From Pegoplata infirma (taxonomy: Eukaryota; Arthropoda; Insecta; Diptera; Anthomyiidae): DNA of 64,000 nt. The translations under genes were made by a program, and so were the position numbers. The notes under the pieces were generated by a model. That model was given only the letters and a program-made list of their open reading frames with translations. It did not search any database and had not been told where the DNA came from. Below are positions 1 through 10,300 of this stretch, piece after piece (position 1 is the stretch's first letter; each line of letters starts with the position of its first letter). Location of the stretch: the NCBI GenBank assembly GCA_963921195.1, contig OY992537.1, forward strand, positions 180,064,065 to 180,128,064, given 5' to 3'.

Positions 1-33
1 AAATAAAAAAAATAAAAATTTCCGCAAAAAAAA

Positions 34-1670
34 CTCCTTCGTAGTAAATTTTCAGATTTTTTTGATGACCCGTTCAAAAGATATCGAATTTTTAAAAATT
101 GGTAGTTTGTTCCTTTACTCATAAATTCTTCAATAATGGTCCAAATTTCATTTTTTTTTTTTTTTTAATTTTTGTTTTTTTACGTACTTAAAAAAAAAAT
201 TCAAAAAAATTCTTAAAAGTGCTCTAGTATACGATATTTAAGTTTTAAAATTTAAATCTCATTTTTGAAAATGTTTGTACTCTTCGATTTTTTTGAAATT
301 TTTTTGTGTAAAACTTCTATCGATTCTACAACTTTTTTGCCCAGGAGGATCGTGGGATAACGATTATTACTATTTTTTAAAATTTTTTGAAAAAAAAAAT
401 ATTGTAATTTTCCAATCTTAAAATCATTTCTACTGCTCCAATGGTGCGTCATAGAGGGGTCATTTATAAGACCGACCATTAATTTTTACGTCTTAACATT
501 TCTTTGGAACAAACTAATACCCTATCTCCAATTTCTAAGGGGGCTCCCACACAAAACGACATTTTTTAAAATTTGCTCCAACCGCTCTAACTGCCCTAAT
601 AGTGCCCTTAGATCAACAAAATGTATGACCGACCCACATTTTTTTTTTTAGTCCAAACATTTTCTCTGAACACACCTACCCTCTATCTTTAATTGTAAAG
701 GCGGTCCCCATACAATTTTTTTTATTTTTTGTAAATTTGTTTTATTTAATCAGCTTCTACCGGTCCAATGGTGCGTCCGAGAGGGGTCATTAGTGAGACC
801 GACCCCCATTTATTTTTACCCTACAACATTTTTTCAAAACATACCTACGCCCTGTCTCCACTTCCTAAGTAGGCTCCCTTACAAATAACAGTTGGAACAA
901 ATTTTATAAAAATGTAATTTTGTATGGGAGCCTACTTAGGGAGTGGAGATAGGGCGTAGGTATGTTTAACTTAACTTAAGTTATGATTAGGGATGAGATT
1001 TCCATGCAAATGCATGTTTTTTGTTGATAGTCCAAACACGATTTTGACCAATTATCTTTCCGAATCAAGAAATTTGCTTTAAAATGGCATCGATTTGTTT
1101 TTGCATATGTTTGCATATTTTGGTTAAAATGCATATTTTTGCATATTTTGGTTTTAAATGCATATATTGTGCATATTTCCAACTTTTAAGCGCATATTTT
1201 TTCATATTTTGACATAAATTAGCAAAAACAAAAATTTAAATTTATTTGTTTCAAAAACTATTTTAAATTTTAAAAATTTATTTTGAAAATAAGAACTTTT
1301 TTTTATTTTTTTAAAAAAATTTTTATAGATTATCCTAATTTCTAAAAAAATCCTGCTTATATAAAGTTTTAAATGTTACTATTTAAGCCCGGTGTTATTT
1401 TTTGCTTTTTGAAGAAGTTTTTCGAATGAAAGCAAGACTTTTATTGCACACATTTTGTTTTTTAGTGCATATTTTTAGGTTTTTTAGTGCATATTTTGAA
1501 TTTTTTAGTGCATATTTTAAGCGCATATTTTCGATTTTTTAGTGCATGAAAATCTCATCCCTAGTTATGATTAAAAGAAGTTTGAGTAAAGGAACAAACT
1601 ACCAATTTTTAAAAATTCGATATCTTTTGAACGGGTCATCAAAAAAATCTGAAAATTTACCATGAAGGAG
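34..1670. repeat. Large inverted-repeat element, 86-bp arms
   Basis: Bases 34-119 are matched almost perfectly by the reverse complement of 1585-1670. Both contain the words AAAGATATCGAATTTTTAAA and GTTTGTTCCTTTACT in mirrored order. This looks like a non-autonomous DNA element or foldback about 1.64 kb long that was later hit by the hAT MITE at 988-1563. No target duplication could be fixed, so its outer limits are approximate. Confidence 0.55.
988..1563. mobile_element. hAT-type MITE (TAGGGATGAGATTT termini)
   Basis: The left end TAGGGATGAGATTT and the right end AAATCTCATCCCTA are inverted copies. Both sides are flanked by the same 8 bases GTTATGAT (980-987 and 1564-1571). An 8-bp target duplication is the hallmark of hAT transposition. 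The 576-bp interior has repeats of GCATATTTT words in mirrored orientation and no coding capacity. Boundaries are seen directly; the hAT assignment follows from duplication length and terminus. Confidence 0.85.
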
Positions 1671-1942
1671 TTTTCGAAGGGTACTAAAAACTGTAAACAA
1701 ATTGGGAAAATCTAAAAAAAAAGTTTTTCAAAGTGTCCGATTTCACATGGAATGCCCCATATATAAGTTTGTCATTGCGTTTGTTGACTCTCGAAATATA
1801 GATATATTTACGAGTTAAAAAAACGCTTTGAATTGTTTTTGCTATATACCTTACACGACTTAATTTGAATCTAATTAGACCCATAAATAAAATTTTTTTA
1901 GTTTAATCCGTTTTATGTATTTACTTCTTATTTTCTTTATAG

Positions 1943-2043
1943 GTCTTATGGTTTTAACATTTTGGCTTTTAACAGGGACAATTGGTTTCTTTGCCGCCTA
2001 CAGCTTTATACGCAAAATCTATAGTGCTGTAAAAATTGATTGA
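1943..2043 (+). CDS. TM9SF4: TM9SF4-like transmembrane 9 protein, last exon only
   Basis: After the polypyrimidine-AG acceptor TTTCTTTATAG (to 1942), an open frame encodes a hydrophobic helix followed by the cytosolic tail ...[10 protein letters not shown] and a TGA at 2041-2043. This is the C-terminus of the TM9SF (nonaspanin) family. The VKID ending and the [14 protein letters not shown] helix fit the TM9SF4 branch as I remember it. These nine-pass proteins act in the Golgi and endosomes in membrane-protein sorting, and the short tail ending K-x-D is their Golgi-retention signal. The first two exon bases complete a codon begun in an upstream exon outside the window. AATAAA follows 119 bases after the stop. 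The gene converges on Top3-alpha. Confidence 0.75.
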
Positions 2044-2161
2044 TTTCATAATTTCATTTATATTAAGCCCGCCAACAAACAACTATCCTACTTCTTCGGT
2101 ATTCTATTCAACCAAAAACAAAACCTAAAATCCAAAAAAATCGCCTAATTTATTTTTTAAC

Positions 2162-2167
2162 AATAAA
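2162..2167 (+). terminator. Poly(A) signal of TM9SF4-like gene
   Basis: AATAAA lies 119 bases downstream of the TGA of the TM9SF4-like exon. It is followed by T-rich sequence, the usual context for cleavage and polyadenylation. Between here and 2446 only AT-rich intergenic sequence is seen. Confidence 0.5.
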
Positions 2168-2446
2168 CTTTCTTTTTTAGTGCTTTCTCGATTTCTTAAA
2201 AAAATATTATTGTTTTAGTTTTTTATTTGATATTTTGAGTTTTATTTTAAAACTCATTGTAATACATATGACTTTAAGTAAATATTAATGTTATAATTTT
2301 AATTGAATTAAAACAAATTTAATTTAATTATTCTAAAATGTCTGTTTTTAACTCTAATGCTTTATTGTTTTTGTTTTAAAACATTTAAAAACCCCCCATG
2401 TTCTCTGATTATATTTAAACATAAAAAAAAAACTTGAGCTCAATTA

Positions 2447-3364
2447 CACAGGCACACAAAAAAAAAAAGTGGCCGGACCCAGAGGGTAGACCCAGTTATT
2501 TCTAGGTTTTTGGGGCCGCTGAATCCGAATATGACCATTAAAAATCATTTCAATTGCCAGTTTTCCCCCTACCGCCCCCCTATAATCCCCCAGAAGATTG
2601 ACTTTTAATTCTCATAGAAACTTAAAATTAATGTGTACTTTTATGTTTTTTTGGCAGCTGAAACCTAAAATGACAACAAAAAAATTATGTGACCCTTCCC
2701 TCAACCCCTAGCACGCCCTTACAACCCCCTGAAGGGGGATGAATTTTGAGTGTTTATACAAAATTAAGATGTATATGGAATTCTATGTTTTTTGGACCGC
2801 GAAAACCGAATATGACTACAAAAAATGTATAATTCCCCTCCCTCACTCCCTAGCACCCCTTACTACGTCCTATAGGGGATTTAATTTTGAAATTTTCATT
2901 AAAACTTTAATCAAATTTAATCAAAATTAAATCCCCTGTAAGGTGCAGCAAGGGGTACTAGGGAGTTTGGGAGCGGTATTATACACTTTTTGTAGTCATA
3001 TTCGGTTTTAGCGGTCCAAAAAACATACAAATCCATATACATCTTAATTTTGTATAAACACTCAAAATTCATCCCCCTTCAGGGGGTTGTAAGGGCGTGC
3101 TAGGGGTTGAGGGAAGGGTCACATAATTTTTTTGTTATCATTTTAGGGCTTAGCTGGCAATTGAACATAAAAGTGCACATTAATTTTAAGTTTGTATGAC
3201 AGTTAAAAGTCAATCCTCCCGGGGGTTAATGGGGGCGGTAGGGGAAAAACTGGCAATTGAAATGATTTTTTATGGGCATATTCGGATTCAGCGACCTCAA
3301 AAACCTAGAAATAACTGGGTCTACCCTCTGGGTCTGGCCACTTTTTTTTTTTTGTGTGCCTGTG
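2447..3364. mobile_element. 918-bp foldback element (CACAGGCACACAAAA termini)
   Basis: The two halves (about 2447-2895 and 2925-3364) are inverted copies over roughly 440 bases with only a short AT-rich loop between them. The termini CACAGGCACAC and GTGTGCCTGTG are flanked by TTA on both sides (2444-2446 and 3365-3367). A CACAG-type end with a 3-bp duplication resembles CACTA-like or Harbinger-like elements; family assignment is uncertain. It lies between the convergent 3' ends of TM9SF4 and Top3-alpha. Read-through from either gene would give a long hairpin RNA. Confidence 0.8.
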
Positions 3365-3604
3365 TTATTATTGAAATTGGCTTTTAGTTTGTAACACTTT
3401 AATTTTAGGTCCTATTTGCTAAGTTAAGAATAAAAAAAAAATATAAAAAAATATATGTTGAAAAACAAATGTAACAAATATATTAATTTGTATCATATTT
3501 TTAAAAGTGTTTTAAATTTCAGCTAAAAAAGTATAAAGAATACGAAATCTACTTACAAGGGCAGTTACCTTTATAAACCGATTTCCCTAAAACTCAATAT
3601 ATAT

Positions 3605-3839
3605 GAAGGGCTTGCTGCAAAAACTTGATAAGTAACATTTTATTTTTTCGTGTTTTTCGCCTTCTGCGGATGTTTCATTGACATATTTTTTGCAGAAGTC
3701 TTGCTTTAACCCTACGAACAAGTATATTGAGAATAAAAATTCTGCAAAAGTTCTATTTTCAACATTATTTCAAAAGTTTTAATGGAAAAACCTCCATAAA
3801 ATGAAATGTTGCTTATCCAGTTTTTACAATAAGCCCTTC
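3605..3839. mobile_element. 235-bp foldback MITE (GAAGGGCTTG termini)
   Basis: GAAGGGCTTG(C/T)TG..AAAAACT..ATAAG at the left is mirrored at the right end (about 45 bases per arm with a few mismatches). ATATAT lies on both outer sides, consistent with insertion into a TA-rich target. It is in the region downstream of the Top3-alpha poly(A) signal. Confidence 0.6.
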
Positions 3840-4104
3840 ATATATAAAAGAGACGATTTTAAGGTCGGGTTGTCTCGGCTTATCGGTCATATCAGTGTTT
3901 AAAAATTTCGTTGCCACCTTATGAATCAATGTGTACCTACGGGAAAACTGCCAAACTAACAGTAATATCGTCAAGAGCAAAATACGTGTCGACTTAAATT
4001 TAATAGAGATTTGTTCAAATTCATATGAACATGTCTTTACATAAAAACCGCCCAAAATTTAGACATTTTAGTGAAAAAAGTTAAATATGTACAAAACTTT
4101 TGGT

Positions 4105-4110
4105 TTTATT
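4105..4110 (-). terminator. Poly(A) signal of Top3-alpha
   Basis: AATAAA on the minus strand, 85 bases past the TAA that ends the CCHC-knuckle exon. It is the nearest canonical signal and supports the proposed terminal exon. Confidence 0.5.
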
Positions 4111-4194
4111 TGTTAACAAAAATCTACAAGAAACATAACCTAACTTATATGTTAATTTAACAATGTTAAAGTAAAAAAATGTTTTTAAATAAAA

Positions 4195-4322
4195 TTAAAA
4201 TTCAAATTCAGCTTTGCGGGGACATTTTTGACGACTATGACCTTCTTGGCGACATAAACCACATTTACGTGCCTTAGAAGTACCAGCTGTTGAAGAGTTA
4301 GAAGATGACGAACCTTTTTTAT
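4195..4322 (-). CDS. Top3alpha: Top3-alpha exon 9: CCHC knuckle and stop
   Basis: Entered after a T-run and CAG. It encodes a Ser-rich stretch, then KCGLCRQEGHSRQKCPRK and ends EFEF-TAA. The spacing C-x2-C-x4-H-x4-C is a perfect zinc knuckle, a feature of the fly Top3-alpha C-terminus. Confidence 0.87.
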
Positions 4323-7300
4323 CTGAAAAAAAAAAACAGTTTTAATAAAAAACAAATATTTATAATAAAAAGAAATTAACCTACTTTGCATTGCTGTGAA
4401 ATTGTGACTTGCTGATGATGTTGAGGCAGCTGAACTACCCCAAGAACGTTGAGTATTTGTAGAAGTTTCTAGAAAATATTAAAAAATGTTTTAGTTTTTA
4501 AAAATCTACTTTTTTGCACAGAATATTTAGGAAAAAAATATTTTTTTTTTTTAATTTTTACTGGAAATATTTTTATTTTTTTTACTGCAAACATTTTTTT
4601 TTAGTAAAAAAAATACTTTGTAAAACATTTATGTGGCTTATTAATGAATTTCAGAGCGTGTTTACCATTTTTCCAACACATAATTTTAAAGTGAAACCAA
4701 TCTAAACTTCACGTTTTTGCTTATAAAACCCTGGAAAATTACGAGTCCAATTTGACCAGGAAACAGAAACATAGAAGACGTTTCTGAGGCATCCAGGCTG
4801 CGCAAGGTTCTGGCTTCTTCACCTTGCACTCTGGGATACCTGAAAGATCCTAATGGGGTGTGGTCTTCCTCCAGTGGAGAGTCGCTGGATCTTCTTTTAA
4901 ACACGTATTTTCTGGGCAATTCCATGACGCCGTTTCAAGCTTTGGAACGTTCTGACGCCCAAGCATCTGAAATTGCTTCGGAAATAATAAATATGCCAAC
5001 ATTAATCTGGGCGATAAAAAGCTTCAGGCCCTTTAAATCCCCGGGACCTGATGGTATAATCCCGGCTGAGTTGCAGCAAGTGTCGGACTATATAGCCCCG
5101 TTGCTGTATAATCTATACACAGCATGCATCAACTGGTCGTATGTTCCTTTAAAATGGAGGGATACCAGAGTCGTATTTATCCCGAAGGCTGGGAAAAGTT
5201 CCCACACAGCTTCGAAGGATTTCAGACCAATTAGTCTGTCTTCTTTTTTGTTAAAGACAATGGAACGAATTATAGACTCATATTTGCGTAGAGTGATTGA
5301 CCCAAGGTTGCTTTCGACAAAGCAACATGCATATAGCAAGGGTAGATAAACGGAAACAGCTCTGCATGAGCTCGTTGGTACCATCGAGAGATCGCTTTCG
5401 GTAAAGGAGTACACTATGGTGGCCTTTCTTGATATAGAGGGGGCTTTTAATAATGTCATCCCAGACTCGATAATTTTGGCATTGTCTGGTCTAGGAGTAA
5501 AGCGTGGAATCGTTTTAATGGTGGAAAACCTACTTGCCAATAGACGTATAACGTCTGAATTGGGAGCGTCCGTCATATCTCGATTTGTTAATAGGGGCAC
5601 ACCACAAGGAGGTGTTCTTTCGCCGCTTCTTTGGAACCTGGCACTGAATTCAATGCTGCTATCTCTAGAAGCATGTAGTTGTCATGTTATCGCATATGCT
5701 GACGATGTCGCGATAGCGGTAAAGGGGAAGCATCTGCCAACATTGAGGGACATTCTTCAGGGTTCTCTGAAAGATCTGTCTAAATGGGCAAGAGACTGTG
5801 GTCTAGGAGTTAATCCAAGTAAAACAGAGCTTGTTTTGTTTACAAGGAAAATTAAGATTCCTGCTTTTGATCCTATTTCTCTAGACGGCACTGAAATCAA
5901 CTTCTCAGATGGAGCCAAGTATCTTGGAGTATTTCTAGATAGGAAGTTGAATTTCAGGCGTAACATTGAGGAACGGGTGAGAAAAGCAACGATTGCTTTA
6001 TATTCCTGTAAAAGGGCCATTGGAAAACGATGGGGTTTTAGCCCTCAAGTCGTTCATTGGATCTATACAGCAGTGGTGCGTCCAATTTTGCTGTATGGAA
6101 TTATTGTCTGGTGGCCTGCTTTAGAAACAAAAGCGAACTGTGTCTTTATCACGAAGGTACAGAGAATGGCGTCGATGTGCATCACTGGTGCTCTTCGTAC
6201 TACACCTACGGCTGCATTAGAAATCCTCCTTCACCTGATACCATTGGACATATTGGGTAGGCAATATGCGGCTGCGTCGGCCATTCGACTTAATAGCACG
6301 CTGCAATGGAGGAGCAACGATTGTGGCCATAGCGCGATCTTGAAGAAGATAATACCACAAAATGTGGACTGTGCTCTCTCTTTGAGCGCCACTTTACCAC
6401 TATGATACCATCCAGGGAGTCTTGGATAGGGGATACTGTGGGTAGTGGAGCTACCATAAATTTTTACACAGATGGATCGAGGCTGCACGAACAAGTGGGC
6501 TTTGGAGTCTATTCGGAAGAGCTTGGGTTGAGCCTGGCTCGTAGATTGCCAGATCATTGCAGTGTTTACCAGGCAGAGATGCTGGCAATAAAGAAAGTGG
6601 CTGACTGGTTGAGCTGCAATGTCTTGTCTACAACCGCAGTCAACATCTATACTGACAGTCAAGCCGCGGTCAAGTCCCTGGATTCAATGTTTCTGAAAAC
6701 AAGATCTGCCCTTAACTGCCGCACGTATTTAAATGAGATGGCCAAGCAGTTTAACATACGACTCGTATGGGTCCCAGGGCACAGAGACATTCCAGGGAAT
6801 TGCAAAGCCGATGAGCTTGCAAGACTAGGAACTACCTTACAGGTTCCAACAGAATTGGAATGTGTTGGTATGCCTCTAGAAACTTGCAAGCAAAACCTAC
6901 GGCTTTGTTCTGCGACGGAGACTAATCAAAGATGGGCAAATGGATGGACGTGTGAGACAACACGACTGATTTGGCCTTCTCTTAATCAGGGGCGCACAAG
7001 TGAGCTGATATCGCTTCCAAGAGGAGATATTTCGACGGTGGTTTCTATTATTACCGGACACTGTCTTATAGGGAAGCACGCAGAGCGGTTAAATGTGCCG
7101 TCGAATGACTTTTGCCGAAGTTGCATGGATGAAGAGGAGTTGGAAACTATCGAACACTTTATTTGCCATTGCCCGGCACTTTCTGGTCAGAGACTTGCTT
7201 CACTGGGATCTAGGGAGCTGTACGATCTTTCTGATTTGTCGGATGTCAAAATTCAACATCTAAGGAGACAGGGACTAGTAGGGAAACCTATTACGGTCCC

Positions 7301-10300
7301 GTGGTATCACAATGGACCTCAGAGTCTACGTGTGTTGACGTAAAACGTCAGCAGCCACTTACAACCTAACCTAACCTTGACCAGGAAAATTACAAATACA
7401 CATGCCAAGCTTGTTGTCTCTTGAAAGCGTGTTTTCGACAGACAAATAGACAGATAGAAGGACAGACATCCCTAGATCAACTTAAAATCGATCGAGCATC
7501 ATGAATATATATATCCATGACAAATTGGGCATTTTTTTCAAATTTCTTAACACTATGTTTTTAAAAAATATTTGGGGGTAAAAAAAAGTAGGGTCGGTCT
7601 TGGACCGCTAGAATCTAATTAAATAAAAGAAATTTATAAAAAAAAATAAAAAAAAAAATGCATGAGGACTGTCTTAGGGGTTGAAGATAGAGGGTGGGTC
7701 TGTTTTGAGAAAATATTTTGATTGACTTTGGGTGGGTCATAAATAAGACCCCTCTTTCAGGCAGACCAGTTAGAGAAAATTTTAAGAAACGGCATTTTGT
7801 ATGGCAGCCCCATAGGAATAGAAAATACAATTTATGTATGTTTATTTGGAAAAAATGTTTAGAGGTGAGAATTAATGGGATCGGTATTGGCTTCTCTTGG
7901 ACGCACCGTTGGAGCAGTAGATCTGAAAACAAATTTGAAAACTGCAATAACGTTTTTTCAAAAAATCGATAAAAAAGTAGTAATATGTAATCATAATCCA
8001 AAGACCAAACTCCGAATTTTTGAAAATTAAAATATTCTGAAAATTTTCCAGGAAGGAGTTTTCGAGGTTTTACAAACGGAATTACAAAAAATTTTCTATT
8101 CAATTGGAATTTGTTAATTTAAATCAATCCATCCAAAGTTTTCCTGTAAGCCCACAATTGAATAAAAAAATTGTTTATAACTATTTACCTTGATTTTCAT
8201 CTGCCCATTTAAAGAAACCGCATGATTTGTCTCGATTAGAGCAAGCATAAAAACCTCGACCCTTATTCGGACCATCTTTTTTCACCGTTAAACTACTAGC
8301 CGGTTTTTGACAATTACAATTAACATCTTCTCTATCATCAGATACATTATTGACATCTCTGGAGCCCCAATTTCCTACAGTAGTTGTATTACTACTGCTA
8401 CTTCCGGCAGTATTATTTCTACTATTCAAATTCCAACCGCTATTATTATTTGTTTGATTGTTGTCTTGTTGTGTTGAATTAATTTCATCAGCCCATTGAA
8501 AAAATTTACAAGGATTTGTTTTGGAGCAGACATAAAATAGGCGTCCCTTATTAGGACCATCTTTTTTAACCGCTAATCTACAAAAAGAAAATAAATAAAA
8601 ATAAGAAAAAATTTATCTAAAAATATACGTTTTTTTTTTACATACTCTTTAGCTGGTTGATGACAACCGCTACAATTAACATTAACTTCTGTTTCCGTTT
8701 GAATTCTTGAATTTGAACCCCAAGAGGACCCCTCTTCCGTACGTGTTTGTTGTATTTTAAGTTTTTTAGCTGCCGGTCCATTAGTTGTTGTCGAATTTTC
8801 TGATATTTTAGCATTTTTAGCTGCACTACCCCAGACATAATCATCATTAAAATCATTTTCCTCTCTAAAAATGGCCGATATACTATCATCTAAATTATCA
8901 TTTCTTGTATTATTAATGGATGAAGAAGTAGCAGTGGAGGTAGTTGTTGTTTGTCTGTTAAAATTTGAATTATTTTGTCGATTTCCGGCTGAACCCCATT
9001 GAAAGTCTTCGTCATCATTTAAATCGGCTGTATTTCTTCTATTATTAACGGAAGAAGAAGTATAAGAGTTGGTAGTTGTCGTTTGTCTTTGGTTTCCGGC
9101 TGAACCCCATTGAAAATCATCGTCATCATCTAAAGCTGCTGTATTTCTTCTATTGTTAAATGCAAAAGATGTTGAGGAGGATGTTGTTGCAGTTTGCCTT
9201 TGATTATTTACATTTTCAACTGAATCCCATTGAAAATCTGCAAATACATCATCGTCGTCATCATTAAATGCTGCAGCTAAATCATCACTTAATACTGTTT
9301 CCTGGTGTGTATGAGATGTAGTTATAGTCTTTTGTTTATTTTGATTTGTTGTTGTTGTTGTGGAAGAAGATGGTATATTAGCTTCGGCTGCTAATACAAG
9401 ATCATCAAAGCCATCATTACTATCAAAAAATGCATCAATTGGTATATTTTCTAACTCGGTAGCGGCAATTTCTTCGGCACTTTGTTGTGCGGCTATAATT
9501 TTAAAGATTACAAGAAAATTAGAAAATATTTAGAATCTATCTAAGAGTTTGAAATTTTTTTTTAATTTCAGAATTTGAGAATTAAATTTTTTTCTTGTAA
9601 TAACACAGTGCAACAAATAAAATCGGAATTGGATGAAACCAAAAGCAAATAAAAGTTGACATATTCCATAAAAAACAACTCAATGCTTTTTTAGCTTAGC
9701 GCTAGATTTTTTTACACGCATTTGAATTGGTGAACTTTTATTATAATTATAATAATAATTCCTTGAACACTGTATAAGGCGTATGATTAATTTTGTAATT
9801 GTCTTTAAATAACAATTATACGCAACGGTGCACAGTGGATTATTTTTAATAATTTAGCTATTCAGTAGGTAGGTACGGGACCGATTGCAGCGAAATGTCC
9901 AATAAGGGCACCATCAGAGGCCCCTAAAGTAGGACATGTTAAGTACACAAAAACTTTAAATGCTTTAAAAAAATAAACTAGCGCTGAACTAAAAAAATAG
10001 AAAAACTACCAAAATCCACTTTTAAAGCCTTCTTGTCCCCATAGAATCTGAATCGGCAAAAATAACTTTTTCCGCCAGAGGATCTTCCAAAGACAATATT
10101 TAAAAAATTAAACATTTTTTTTCTATAGAAAATATGTTTTAGAATCTGAGGATTTTTTTATGAAAAATAAAATTTCTTAAATTATAAAATTTTTGTAGAA
10201 AACTTGACAAAAATAAACAAGATGACTAATTTTATATTTTTTTTTTAATTTTTTTTACTTACCAGAAGTAAAAAATGAACGTATAGAAGTTGTTGCTGAT

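Larger units (their letters stand above)
1..1942. repeat. Repeat-filled last intron of the TM9SF4-like gene
   Basis: Everything left of the TM9SF4 terminal exon is AT-rich repeat with no supported coding exon. It holds inverted arms at 34-119 and 1585-1670, a hAT-type MITE at 988-1563, and two or three diverged copies of a unit carrying 'gggctccc', 'gaccgaccc' and 'ctatctcca' words (about 460-960). The last unit is itself inverted (836-880 against 922-966). Related sequence recurs at 7560-8100 and in the last 160 bases of the window, so this is a dispersed family. Confidence 0.6.
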
